Below, piece after piece: positions 14,585 to 23,500 of a stretch of 26,819 nucleotides of DNA. The DNA lies in the NCBI GenBank assembly GCA_937974825.1, contig CALJVD010000197.1, positions 1-26,819 of the forward strand, written 5' to 3'. Numbering within the stretch: the first letter of the stretch is position 1; every line of letters begins with the position of its first letter. A program made the translations under genes and the position numbers. This DNA comes from an uncultured Oceanospirillaceae bacterium (GTDB lineage Bacteria > Pseudomonadota > Gammaproteobacteria > Pseudomonadales > Oceanobacteraceae). Below the pieces are notes generated by a model that ran no database searches, was not told the DNA's origin, and saw only the letters and a list, made by a program, of their open reading frames with translations.

Positions 14585-15604
14585 TTAATTAGAAGCCTTA
14601 AGACTTTGTCGATACTCTAAAGGGGTGACACCACTCCAACGCCGAAATGCACGACTAAAGACACTGCTTTCGGCAAACCCTAGCTGGGCACTAATATCGG
14701 TTAACAAATAGTTCTCTTGCTGCATCAACTGCTTAGCACGCTCATAGCGTTCTTCATCTAAAAGCTGCTGAAAGCTTGCATTGCACTCTTTCAATTTTCG
14801 CTGTAATGAACGGCCACTCATATTTAACTCCGCAGCTAACTGCTCTCTATTTACATCTAAGTGATCGCTCATTCGTAAGTGATGTCTAACCAGGTCGGCT
14901 GTATCTAACTTTTGCAGCAACGCTAATTGCGCTTCAAGCATTTGCTCATGTAATTGCGCTAAGGTTTGATCGCTTAAGGACAAAGGCTCTTCTAACAAAG
15001 AAGGATCAAAGATAAGCGCATTCCTTGGCGCGCTAAAGATTAAAGGTGCCTTAAATATCCGTTGATAGTCTTCTAAGTTATTGGGCTGTGCATGACGCAT
15101 TTCTACTCTAACGATTGGAATATCACGACAAGCAAGCCAAGAAGAAAAGCTGTGTAACAGCACTAAAACAGCATCTACTTGATGACGGCTAAAGCTGGCA
15201 TCGGCAGGCTCGTAGCAAATAGCTAACTCATTGCCTTGCTGTAAATAATATTGTCCACCATCGCTTAGCACTCGGGTGTAGCGCATTGATTTCACAAAGG
15301 CTGCCTCAAGATTAGGGCAGTGCATTAGCGTAAAAGCAAACAACTGAAAGTGGCTTGGCTTAACCATCTCACCTATACGCAAGCCGACATTGGGTAAAGT
15401 GCTTAGGGTTTCAATGGCACGCCAAAGCTTCTGGTTACGGCTTAGCGAGATACGCTCATAGGGATGTGAAATTTCATCGGCACTGACACCTGTTGACTGC
15501 AGAAGCTCAGACTCAGACATACCCAGACTGACAGCAGCTTGCAGCAGTCCTCTAAACCAGAGAGCTGAAACTGTTTTATCTTGTTGACTGCTGACTCTGT
15601 TCAT
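14585..15604 (-). CDS. AraC-family transcriptional regulator (arabinose-binding-like N-terminal domain)
   Basis: A 339-residue regulator. Residues about 20-205 resemble the Arabinose_bd (PF12625) domain of OruR-type regulators, with the usual FQLFAFTLMHCPNLEAAF segment. The C-terminal about 95 residues hold the double helix-turn-helix: REQLAAELNMSGRSLQRKLKE and then LTDISAQLGFAESSVFSRAFRRWSGVTPLEYR. The effector is unknown. It is divergent from the MAPEG gene with 80 bp between starts, so regulating that gene is a reasonable inference. No strong ribosome site is seen before the ATG at 15604. Confidence 0.88.
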   Translation of the reverse strand: MNRVSSQQDKTVSALWFRGLLQAAVSLGMSESELLQSTGVSADEISHPYERISLSRNQKLWRAIETLSTLPNVGLRIGEMVKPSHFQLFAFTLMHCPNLEAAFVKSMRYTRVLSDGGQYYLQQGNELAICYEPADASFSRHQVDAVLVLLHSFSSWLACRDIPIVRVEMRHAQPNNLEDYQRIFKAPLIFSAPRNALIFDPSLLEEPLSLSDQTLAQLHEQMLEAQLALLQKLDTADLVRHHLRMSDHLDVNREQLAAELNMSGRSLQRKLKECNASFQQLLDEERYERAKQLMQQENYLLTDISAQLGFAESSVFSRAFRRWSGVTPLEYRQSLKASN

Positions 15605-15684
15605 ATAAATTTGGCTAGTCTGAACTTTTTTATTCTGTTAGTTTGTAAGTATCGATTTAAACACAACAATAATAAGGAAATCTT

Positions 15685-16062
15685 ATGACTATTGCTTACT
15701 GGTGCGTTTTTGCTGCCGTTCTATTGCCCTTTGTTTTCACTCTTATAGCGAAATCAGGTGGTCGATACAATAACTTTTCACCACGTGAATTCCTAGAAAA
15801 ACAAGAAGGGTATCACAAACGTGCTCACTGGGTTCAGCTTAACAGCTATGAAGCGTTCCCACCCTTTGCAGCGGCGGTTATTATTGCTCATTTAACGATG
15901 GTTTCTCAGAATACTATCGACATGCTAGCCGTGGGCTTTATTGTTGCACGAGTGCTTTATGGTGTGGCGTATTTAGCTAACACAGCTACGCTACGCTCAC
16001 TGGTGTGGGGCGCGGGCTTTGCTTGTGTGATTGCACTCTTTGTGCTTTCAGGAATGGCTTAA
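15685..16062 (+). CDS. MAPEG family membrane protein
   Basis: A 125-residue integral membrane protein with about four transmembrane helices (roughly 3-23, 56-72, 76-98, 105-123). The segment LNSYEAFPPFAAAVIIAH and the later RVLYGVAYLAN match MAPEG (membrane-associated eicosanoid/glutathione metabolism) proteins; bacterial members are mostly uncharacterised, and some have glutathione transferase activity. AAGGAA lies 7 nt before the ATG. Its stop overlaps by 4 bp the stop of the convergent small gene at 16059-16304. The divergent AraC-type gene may control it. Confidence 0.82.
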   Translation: MTIAYWCVFAAVLLPFVFTLIAKSGGRYNNFSPREFLEKQEGYHKRAHWVQLNSYEAFPPFAAAVIIAHLTMVSQNTIDMLAVGFIVARVLYGVAYLANTATLRSLVWGAGFACVIALFVLSGMA

Positions 16063-16304
16063 ACAATAAAACGTTGGTTTCTCTGCTTATAGCATGATGC
16101 AGAGTTACAGTAGATGCGTAACGCCTTGCCTTTATACTGTATTTGAATAATGTACAAATCTGTAAAGCTGGGCGTATATTCTAAGACAGTCGCATCGTGA
16201 ATCAAACTAGCGTTCAGCGGCACCGTTGCCGTGGGCTCTACTAGCGATGTACCCGACACTCCCATTAATAGCATCAACAAATAAGGTGCTGTTGCTTTTA
16301 TCAT
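16059..16304 (-). CDS. small predicted secreted protein, unknown function
   Basis: An 81-residue protein with an N-terminal signal-like segment (MIKATAPYLLMLLMGVSGTS), then about 60 residues rich in Tyr/Ile and two closely spaced cysteines (YCNSASCY, near 65-71) that could form a disulfide after export. I do not recognise a family. The start is backed by a very strong ribosome site, AGGAGGAG, 5 nt before the ATG, which argues for a real gene. That site is part of a 12-bp hairpin (16308-16350). It lies 88 bp downstream of cobS on the same strand, but the codon content and the product suggest no link to cobalamin synthesis. Its end overlaps the MAPEG stop tail-to-tail. Confidence 0.6.
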   Translation of the reverse strand: MIKATAPYLLMLLMGVSGTSLVEPTATVPLNASLIHDATVLEYTPSFTDLYIIQIQYKGKALRIYCNSASCYKQRNQRFIV

Positions 16305-16307
16305 AAC

Positions 16308-16350
16308 AACTCCTCCTATGCCTCATATTACTGTAAGTATAGAAGGAGTT
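16308..16350 (-). promoter_or_regulatory. hairpin masking the ribosome-binding site of the small secreted protein
   Basis: In the minus-strand RNA a 12-base arm (complement of 16339-16350) pairs with the 12 bases covering the ribosome site (complement of 16308-16319): eleven Watson-Crick pairs plus one U-G, with a 19-nt loop. On the plus strand the wobble becomes a C-A mismatch, so the structure fits the minus-strand transcript better. No U-run follows, so it is not a terminator of cobS. Confidence 0.5.
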
Positions 16351-16392
16351 TTGAAATTAGCTGCTTTTTTATTGTTTTAGGGCAACCTAGTT

Positions 16393-17163
16393 TTATAAAG
16401 CCAATACCACCAGCAGTAAGACTTCTTGTATCTCTACACTGGCACCTAAAGTGTCACCAGTGTAACCACCTAAGCGTTTAATTAACGCCCTGCGATAAAG
16501 CGCTAGAATAATCAACCAGGCCATAATCAATATAACGGCTTTAGCCTCTAACAACACCACTGACAACAAGATCAGCACCAGACTAATTGTCGCTAATTTA
16601 AACTTAGTAGCACCGCTTTGCGTGTTGCTAACCATCCCTTGTTTACGTACATACTGAGTGGTTGCTATCAGCCCTAAAATGCCTGCCCGAGAAAACATAG
16701 GAATAAGCAATAACCCACCTACCACTAGCCATTTATTGCTATGAAACTGTTCGACAAGGGCAGCAATAGCGGCAAATTTAACCACGACCACCACCGACAT
16801 CGCTGCTGTACCCATAGCACCAATGCGTGGATCTTTCATAATCTCTAAGGTGCGCTCATGATTCCCTAACCCACCCACCCAAGCATCGGCCGTGTCGGCT
16901 ATCCCATCTAGGTGCATCGCCCCTGTATAATAAACCCAAAGAGCTAAAACCAAAGCAGCTATAAGCGTGGTAGGCGCTTGTGGGTTGTAGGCATAGCACA
17001 GGAATACTAAGCTAACCGCCAGTATTCCTAGTAGCCCTCCGACCACCGGATAGAACCACATAGCGGCTCGTTCAACGTCTTGATCGATTCGCTTTAAATA
17101 TGGGCCAGGGACACGACTAAGAAAAATAAAGGCATACCAGAAGCCCCAATAATAGGTGCTCAT
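16393..17163 (-). CDS. cobS: adenosylcobinamide-GDP ribazoletransferase (cobalamin synthase)
   Basis: A 256-residue polytopic membrane enzyme joining adenosylcobinamide-GDP with alpha-ribazole (phosphate) to form adenosylcobalamin (phosphate). Signature sequences are TGAMHLDGIADTADAWVGG (about 80-98) and MKDPRIGAMGTAA; the rest is hydrophobic with about six or seven helices. ATG at 17163 overlaps the cobC stop as ATGA, so translation is coupled; a longer in-frame start inside cobC is unnecessary and adds a non-family tail. It is the last of the four cob genes. Confidence 0.93.
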   Translation of the reverse strand: MSTYYWGFWYAFIFLSRVPGPYLKRIDQDVERAAMWFYPVVGGLLGILAVSLVFLCYAYNPQAPTTLIAALVLALWVYYTGAMHLDGIADTADAWVGGLGNHERTLEIMKDPRIGAMGTAAMSVVVVVKFAAIAALVEQFHSNKWLVVGGLLLIPMFSRAGILGLIATTQYVRKQGMVSNTQSGATKFKLATISLVLILLSVVLLEAKAVILIMAWLIILALYRRALIKRLGGYTGDTLGASVEIQEVLLLVVLAL

Positions 17164-17774
17164 AATTCTGTTCCATCCATTGCTTCTAGGCTCACCCATT
17201 GTTGATTCTCACCTTGGTACTCTGTGCTGATCACTTTAAAACTGATGATTGCTGCATGTGGCAAACTTAGCTTGGTTAGCGCTAAAGGGTTGATCTCTAA
17301 TAAGTATTGAGCCAGCATGCGAATAACACCACCATGAGTCACCACCAATACGCGTTGCCCTTGATAGTCTTCTAACAGTTTATGCCAACCTTTTATGACT
17401 CGCTGTTGTAAGGCTACTGTTGTTTCACCTTGTGGTGGGCAGAAATTCATAGGATCGTTCCACATATGGCTAATATTTTCTTGTTCCATCACTTTATCTA
17501 CCAGCATATTTTCCCAATCACCAAAATGAATTTCAGAAAAATGTTCATCTATTTTTAAAGGTAAATTCTGTTCGTTAGACAACAGCTCAGCCGATTGCCG
17601 GCAGCGTTTTAAAGGCGAGCTAACAATTTGATCCCAGCGATACCCTAAACGCTGTACTCGCTGCTTAAACTGCTTGATTCCAAGCTCCGTTAAGGGGTGA
17701 TCTGTGTGCCCACGAAACACTCGCCCGCCGGCTGGCTCACCATGTCGAATAACATCTATGTAAGTGGTTTTCAT
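17160..17774 (-). CDS. cobC: alpha-ribazole-5'-phosphate phosphatase (histidine phosphatase family)
   Basis: A 204-residue histidine phosphatase. The catalytic RHG motif is R10-H11-G12 in VIRHGEPAGG, followed by FRGHTDHPLTELG and SSPLKRCRQSAELL; a second histidine lies in VVTHGGVIRML. The placement between cobT and cobS supports the alpha-ribazole phosphatase role, which the fold alone would not. ATG at 17774 overlaps the cobT stop (TGATG). It overlaps cobS by 4 bp at the other end. Confidence 0.9.
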   Translation of the reverse strand: MKTTYIDVIRHGEPAGGRVFRGHTDHPLTELGIKQFKQRVQRLGYRWDQIVSSPLKRCRQSAELLSNEQNLPLKIDEHFSEIHFGDWENMLVDKVMEQENISHMWNDPMNFCPPQGETTVALQQRVIKGWHKLLEDYQGQRVLVVTHGGVIRMLAQYLLEINPLALTKLSLPHAAIISFKVISTEYQGENQQWVSLEAMDGTEL

Positions 17775-18844
17775 CAAGATTTATTTGCCACTGCGGCTTC
17801 CTCAAAGGTTGCCATATTATTATGAATAGTAAGTGCTTGCTGTACCGTTGCATACGCTACGGCTGCACCTGAACCTTCGCCTAAGCGCATATCTAAATGC
17901 AGTAATGGCTCAGCATTTAACGCGTCCAAAAGCTGTCCATGACCGTATTCTGCCGAATGATGCGAAAACAAAAACCACTCACGGACCGCAGGATTAATAT
18001 GAGTCGCCAATAAGGCGGCGGAAGTTGTAATAAAGCCATCAACAAAACAAGGAATACCGAGCTGTGCAGCACGCAGATAAGCGCCGGTAATGGCGGCAAT
18101 TTCTAGACCACCAACTTGCTGCAGAACTTGTAGAGCATACTGCACTCCTGTGCCGTTAATTGCTTTCTGGGCGCGTTTAACACTGGCTGCCAGAACATTT
18201 TTCTTATGCGCTAGGGCATCACCCTGTACTCCGGTACCAGCACCTGTAAGCTGTGCAACCTCAACGCCTAGCAAAAGTGCGCCGATACAACTGGCGGACG
18301 AGGTGTTGCCTATCCCCATCTCACCTAGCATTAAAAAGTCACAGCCTTGTGCCTGGGCTTGATCGACTTGTTCTTTTCCTAAAGTAAGCGCTAACAATGC
18401 TTCTTCTTCAGACATGGCAGCCTGCACAGAAAAGTCATTGGTACCCAGCATGATAGGCTTATGCACAATACCAGGTATGTCACTGCATTCGGTGGCAGTG
18501 CCACAGTTAATAACGTTCAATTTAACATCTTGTTTTTTACATAGGGTGGCGACCGCAGCGCCACCCTCAACAAAGTTAGCCAACATCGCTATGGTCACTG
18601 ATTGTGGAAAGGCCGATACGCCTTGCGCCACCACACCATGGTCTGCGGCAAACACCAACATATACGGCTGGTTAATCTGTGGCTTCACCTGACCTTGTAA
18701 TGCAGCAAGCTGAACAGCTACGTTTTCTAAACGCCCTAACGAACCTTGCGGCTTGGTTAACTGATTTTGGCGTTCTTGTGCTTGTGTTTGTATTTGTTTT
18801 GAAACCTTTGCTGTAGGCTGCGCCCACCAATTTGTATGTGTCAT
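17774..18844 (-). CDS. cobT: nicotinate-nucleotide-dimethylbenzimidazole phosphoribosyltransferase
   Basis: A 356-residue enzyme making alpha-ribazole 5'-phosphate from the lower-ligand base and nicotinate mononucleotide. Visible family landmarks: LTKPQGSLGRLE (about 29-40), FAADHGVVAQGVSAFPQSVT (65-84), LGEMGIGNTSSA (173-184) and MRLGEGSGAA (319-328), in which E323 is the expected catalytic base. It lies 31 bp after cobU and overlaps cobC by one base. The ribosome site is weak, consistent with translation following cobU. Confidence 0.95.
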   Translation of the reverse strand: MTHTNWWAQPTAKVSKQIQTQAQERQNQLTKPQGSLGRLENVAVQLAALQGQVKPQINQPYMLVFAADHGVVAQGVSAFPQSVTIAMLANFVEGGAAVATLCKKQDVKLNVINCGTATECSDIPGIVHKPIMLGTNDFSVQAAMSEEEALLALTLGKEQVDQAQAQGCDFLMLGEMGIGNTSSASCIGALLLGVEVAQLTGAGTGVQGDALAHKKNVLAASVKRAQKAINGTGVQYALQVLQQVGGLEIAAITGAYLRAAQLGIPCFVDGFITTSAALLATHINPAVREWFLFSHHSAEYGHGQLLDALNAEPLLHLDMRLGEGSGAAVAYATVQQALTIHNNMATFEEAAVANKS

Positions 18845-18875
18845 ATTTTCAACTTAATAAACTAAAGTATTTATA

Positions 18876-19421
18876 CTATTTTACTTTTACCGGTATACCA
18901 GCGACCACTAAACTCACTCGCTGCGCCACCCTAGCAAGCTCTTGATGTAAGCGCCCACTTTCATCAACAAAGCGACGGCTGAGCTCTCCCATAGGCACAA
19001 TGCCCCACCCTACTTCGTTGCTGACCATAATAATGGGATTGTTGATTTGTTCGAGTGCATTAAATAACGCGCTCTTTTCCTGCTGCCAACTTTCTTCTGA
19101 ATGCAGTAAGCAATTACTCACCCAAAGCGTTAAGCAGTCGATTAAAATGATTGAGTCAGGCGCTTCGTTTTGTATGCGCATTAAGGCTGTAGCTAGCTTG
19201 ATGGGCTCTTCAACGGTATACCAATACGCTGGCCTGTCTTGTTGATGATGTTCGATGCGCTCACTCATCTCTGCATCATTGGCTTGAGCAGTAGCAACAT
19301 AAACCACTGATCCTGTGTTACGCTGTTGATAGTCTTGAGCACACTGCTCTGCGTATCGACTTTTCCCTGACCGAGCACCACCTAATACTAAATGGAGTGC
19401 ACGGGTGTCTGTAGTTTTCAT
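18876..19421 (-). CDS. cobU: bifunctional adenosylcobinamide kinase / adenosylcobinamide-phosphate guanylyltransferase
   Basis: A 181-residue CobU/CobP enzyme that phosphorylates adenosylcobinamide and then adds GMP. The P-loop is GGARSGKSRYAEQ (about 14-26). A histidine in RIEHHQQDRP is the likely guanylylated residue by analogy with Salmonella CobU. LIDCLTLWVSNCL and VSNEVGWGIVPMGELSRRF, then ARVAQRV, are family hallmarks. ATG at 19421 gives the standard length; an upstream TTG at 19436 would add five residues. It heads cobU-cobT-cobC-cobS. The 72-bp gap to the divergent PilZ gene is too short for a cobalamin riboswitch. Confidence 0.95.
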   Translation of the reverse strand: MKTTDTRALHLVLGGARSGKSRYAEQCAQDYQQRNTGSVVYVATAQANDAEMSERIEHHQQDRPAYWYTVEEPIKLATALMRIQNEAPDSIILIDCLTLWVSNCLLHSEESWQQEKSALFNALEQINNPIIMVSNEVGWGIVPMGELSRRFVDESGRLHQELARVAQRVSLVVAGIPVKVK

Positions 19422-19493
19422 ATACGATACGTCCAACCTTAGCTAGCCTCAAGCAATGGATAAATAACTGTCTACTTCTCAGGAGGATAACCC

Positions 19494-19844
19494 ATGAGTA
19501 CATTAGGCAAAGACAAACGCATTCAACCTCGCTGGCGCTTAAAACGTAATGTCAGCGTATTTATGCAGAAAGATAAAGAGTATCTTGGCTTGTTGATGGA
19601 TTGTTCTGAACAAGGACTAATGATTTCAACGTACGATAGTTTATCACCTGGCACACGTTTAGAGTTAGATTTAGTCGATATTCCTACCAACAACTCAGAC
19701 CGCCGTACCGGCCAATGTGTCGTCGAGGTGGTTTGGAGCGACAAGATTACGCCAAGCTTATATGGCAACGGCTTTAGAATCACAGATCTATCGCCCATGC
19801 TATCGAATATGATTAAAGACTATGCGGCAGAATCTGCGCTCTAA
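19494..19844 (+). CDS. PilZ-domain protein (probable c-di-GMP receptor)
   Basis: A 116-residue single-domain protein. It has both halves of the PilZ c-di-GMP signature: RxxxR as R9-I-Q-P-R13 and DxSxxG as D36-C-S38-E-Q-G41, followed by a beta-barrel pattern (LSPGTRLELDLVD, CVVEVVWSD, YGNGFRITDLSP). The target process is not evident from neighbours. AGGAGG lies 7 nt before the ATG, so expression may be strong. It is divergent from cobU by 72 bp, with no obvious functional link. Confidence 0.82.
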   Translation: MSTLGKDKRIQPRWRLKRNVSVFMQKDKEYLGLLMDCSEQGLMISTYDSLSPGTRLELDLVDIPTNNSDRRTGQCVVEVVWSDKITPSLYGNGFRITDLSPMLSNMIKDYAAESAL

Positions 19845-19903
19845 TCTGAAGCGTGGCAATAAACGTTTAGTACAGGGAGGATTTTTTGGAAGGTTTTAAA
19901 ATA

Positions 19904-19930
19904 TTGCCTGAGTCATTGCAACTCAGGCAA
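19904..19930 (-). terminator. hairpin after greA
   Basis: TTGCCTGAGT / ACTCAGGCAA form a perfect 10-bp stem with a 7-nt loop, 17 bp past the greA stop. On the minus strand it is followed by TATTTTAAAA, a weak U-rich tail; on the plus strand (PilZ side) no U-run follows. Confidence 0.6.
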
Positions 19931-19946
19931 AACATCGAAGCTATCA

Positions 19947-20423
19947 CTAGATATGCTTAACTTCATCAATTTCGTACTCAACAACCCCACTTGGGATACG
20001 AACACTAATCACTTCACCTTCTTCTTTACCAATTAAGGCACGAGCAATAGGTGAGGACACCGATAAACGGTTTTGTTTAATGTCTGCTTCATCTTCACCG
20101 ACAATACGATATTCCACTTCTTCGTCAGTTTCAGTGTTGATAATTCGCACTGTGGTGCCAAACAATACCTTGCCGGTATAGGGAATAGTTGTAATATCAA
20201 TCACTTGTGAGCGAGATAACTTACCTTCAATATCTTGAATACGAGCTTCAATAAAGCCTTGTTCTTCACGGGCTGCATGATACTCAGCATTTTCTTTTAA
20301 GTCGCCGTGTTCACGAGCCACCGCAATATCTTTAATTACGCGCGGACGCTCAACTGATTTTAAGCGCTCTAACTCTTCCCTTAGCTTCTTTTCGCCGACC
20401 ACTGTCATTGGGTAACGTTGCAT
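19947..20423 (-). CDS. greA: transcription elongation factor GreA
   Basis: A 158-residue factor that binds the RNA polymerase secondary channel and stimulates cleavage of backtracked RNA. The N-terminal coiled coil (about 1-75) carries the acidic tip DLKENAEYHAAREEQ, with the D and E residues that coordinate catalytic magnesium. The C-terminal FKBP-like domain (about 80-158) includes ISVSSPIARALIGKEEGE-type sequence. AGGAG lies 7 nt before the ATG at 20423; a longer in-frame start (20444) lacks family support. It follows carB on the same strand, as in pseudomonads, with a hairpin between them. Confidence 0.95.
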   Translation of the reverse strand: MQRYPMTVVGEKKLREELERLKSVERPRVIKDIAVAREHGDLKENAEYHAAREEQGFIEARIQDIEGKLSRSQVIDITTIPYTGKVLFGTTVRIINTETDEEVEYRIVGEDEADIKQNRLSVSSPIARALIGKEEGEVISVRIPSGVVEYEIDEVKHI

Positions 20424-20476
20424 ATATAACTCCTTTCCTTCCACTATCTATTTTTAGTGATTACCGGAATATAAAA

Positions 20477-20524
20477 GGCTAGAGCCCGGTACTTATCTTA
20501 AGAGTAAATACTGAGACTCTAGCC
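20477..20524 (-). terminator. probable terminator after carB
   Basis: GGCTAGAG / CTCTAGCC close a long hairpin with partial internal pairing in the 32-nt interior. On the minus strand it is followed by TTTTATATT. It lies 20 bp past the carB stop and would separate carAB from greA. Confidence 0.5.
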
Positions 20525-20543
20525 CGTTGTAAAGATTCAGAGA

Positions 20544-23500
20544 TTAGATCGTTGCATGTAGATCTTGCAGACGATGTACCTCTTGAATGCCTCTTGATCT
20601 TAACGCCTCAGCCACTGCTTCAGCACCTGCTAAGGTAGTGGTGTAGTAGACTTTATGTTGCAATGCACTGCGACGAATGTCGGCAGAATCTGCAATCGCT
20701 TGAGCGCCTTCCGTTGTATTAACGATTAACGAAATTTCTTCGTTCTTAATCATATCTACAATATGTGGACGCCCCTCAGTCACTTTATTCACTTTCTTAA
20801 CAGCGACACCCGCATCTGCTAACAACTTAGCGGTACCTGATGTACTGACAAGTTCAAAACCTTGCTCAACCAGTGCTTTGGCAACATTAACAACGCCTTG
20901 TTTGTCGGCATCACGCACCGATACAAAAGCCACACCGCTGGTAGGTAGGTCTGCGCCTGCGCCTGCTTGTGCCTTATAGAAGGCCTCACCAAAGGTCTGG
21001 GCAACGCCCATCACTTCACCAGTAGACTTCATTTCTGGCCCAAGGATAGGGTCAACACCTGGGAACTTGTTGAACGGGAATACCGCTTCTTTAACCGAGA
21101 AGAATGGCGGGATAATTTCTTTCGTAAAGCCTAATTCAGCTAACGATTTACCCATCATTACCTTGGCTGCGATTGACGCTAGCGACACACCAATACACTT
21201 AGATACGAATGGTACAGTACGTGATGCACGTGGGTTAACTTCGATCACGTATATTTCACCGTCTTGGTAAGCTAACTGAGTGTTCATTAAACCCACTACG
21301 CCTAGTTCAAGCGCCATCGCTGCCACTTGTTCACGCATCTTATCTTGTACATCTTTCGCCAAGCTGTACGGTGGAATAGAACAAGCAGAGTCACCTGAGT
21401 GAATACCGGCTTGCTCAATGTGCTGCATGATACCGCCGATAACAACTTGCTTACCGTCACATACCGCATCGATATCAATTTCAATCGCACGATTCAAGAA
21501 GCTGTCTAACAATACTGGCGAGTCGTTAGACACTTTTACGGCTTCGTTCATATAACGACGTAAGCCAGCTTCGTCTGTAACGATTTCCATTGCACGTCCA
21601 CCTAGTACATAGGATGGGCGCATTACTAATGGATAGCCAATTTCTTGTGCTTTACGAACCGCTTCTTCTAATGAAGTTACGGTTGCGTTTACTGGCTGTT
21701 TTAAGCCTAGACGCTGAATCATTTGCTGGAAGCGTTCACGGTCTTCGGCACGGTCAATGGCTTCAGGAGAAGTACCGATAATAGGTACACCTGCTGCCTC
21801 AAGCTCTTCCGCTAATTTTAGAGGCGTTTGACCACCGTATTGAACGATTACACCTTTAGGTTTTTCTTTATCAACGATTTCTAAAACGTCTTCTAACGTA
21901 ACCGGTTCAAAGTATAAACGGTCAGAAATATCATAGTCTGTTGATACCGTTTCAGGGTTACAGTTAACCATAATGGCTTCGTAACCTTCTTCTTTTGCTG
22001 CTAGAGCCGCGTGCACACAACAGTAGTCGAACTCAATACCCTGACCAATACGGTTAGGACCACCACCAAGGATAATGATTTTTTCACGATCGGTAGGCAG
22101 TGATTCACACTCATCCTCGTACGATGAGTACATGTATGCTTTATCGGTTGCGAATTCACCCGAACAAGAGTCGACACGCTTATACACTGGACGAATGTTT
22201 AGTTTTTGACGGTGCTTACGGAATGCTTTTTCGCTAACACCTAACAATTCTGACAAACGCGCATCCGAGAAACCTTTTTGTTTTAAAGCAAAGATACGGT
22301 CAGCTTCTAGCGTGCTTAAGCTGCTTTCAGACACTTTTTGCTCTTCTTTAATAAGGTCTTCGATTTGCGCTAAGAACCATGGGTCAATCGCTGTGTGCTC
22401 TTGAACCTCTTCAATGGTAAAGCCTAAACGGAAGGCATCGCCAATGTACCAAATGCGCTCTGCACGAGCGGTGCGTAGTTCGGTAATAACTTTGTCGCGA
22501 GCACCTGGATCATTTAAGTCTACTTTAGGGTCAAAGCCAGTTGAGCCAACTTCTAAGCCACGAAGTGCTTTTTGTAACGACTCTTGCTGAGTACGTCCCA
22601 TCGCCATCACTTCACCCACAGACTTCATCTGAGTGGTTAAGCGCGTGTCGGCTTGAGCAAACTTCTCAAAGGTAAAGCGCGGAATCTTAGTAACAACGTA
22701 GTCGATGGTTGGTTCGAATACTGACGAAGTCACATTGCCAATAATATCGCTGCCAAGCTCATCTAATGTGTAACCTACCGCTAATTTTGCAGTGATTTTT
22801 GCAATCGGGAAACCCGTTGCTTTTGAGGCTAAGGCTGACGAGCGTGAAACCCTTGGGTTCATCTCAATAACAACCATACGACCCGTTTTTGGATCGGTAC
22901 CAAACTGTACGTTTGCACCACCAGTCTCAACACCAATCTCACGCAGAATAGCTAAAGAAGCATCGCGCATGATTTGGTATTCTTTATCGGTCAAAGTTTG
23001 TGCTGGAGCTACGGTGATAGCATCCCCTGTGTGCACACCCATTGGATCAAAGTTTTCAATCGAGCAAATAATGATGCAGTTATCGTTTTTGTCACGAATA
23101 ACTTCCATCTCGTATTCTTTCCAACCGATTAATGATTCATCGATCAGTAATTCACGTGTTGGTGAAAGCTCTAAACCACGCTCACAAATTTCTTCAAATT
23201 CTTCGCGGTTATAAGCGATACCACCGCCTGATCCACCCATGGTAAATGATGGACGAATAATGCATGGGAAGCCTAGCGCTTTTTGAACTTCACGAGCTTC
23301 TTCCATGCTGTGAGCAATAGACGCGCGTGGGCTTTCTAAACCAATATTATTCATGGCTTCAACAAAGCGCTCACGGTCTTCGGCTTTATCGATAGCATCG
23401 GCTTTAACACCGATCATTTCGACGTTATATTTTTCAAGAACACCGGCTTTATCTAAAGACAAAGCTGCGTTTAGCGCCGTTTGACCACCTAAAGAAGGCA

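Noticed and set aside
17160..19421. Overlaps among cob genes as signs of frameshift
   Set aside because: The ATGA and TGATG overlaps are ordinary translational coupling, and all four proteins have family-standard lengths.
19422..19493. Cobalamin riboswitch upstream of cobU
   Set aside because: The 72-bp gap is too short and shows no B12-box-like sequence.
22792..23214. A 140-codon plus-strand frame inside carB
   Set aside because: It is antisense to a perfectly conserved CarB ATP-grasp segment, has no ribosome site and no recognisable family.
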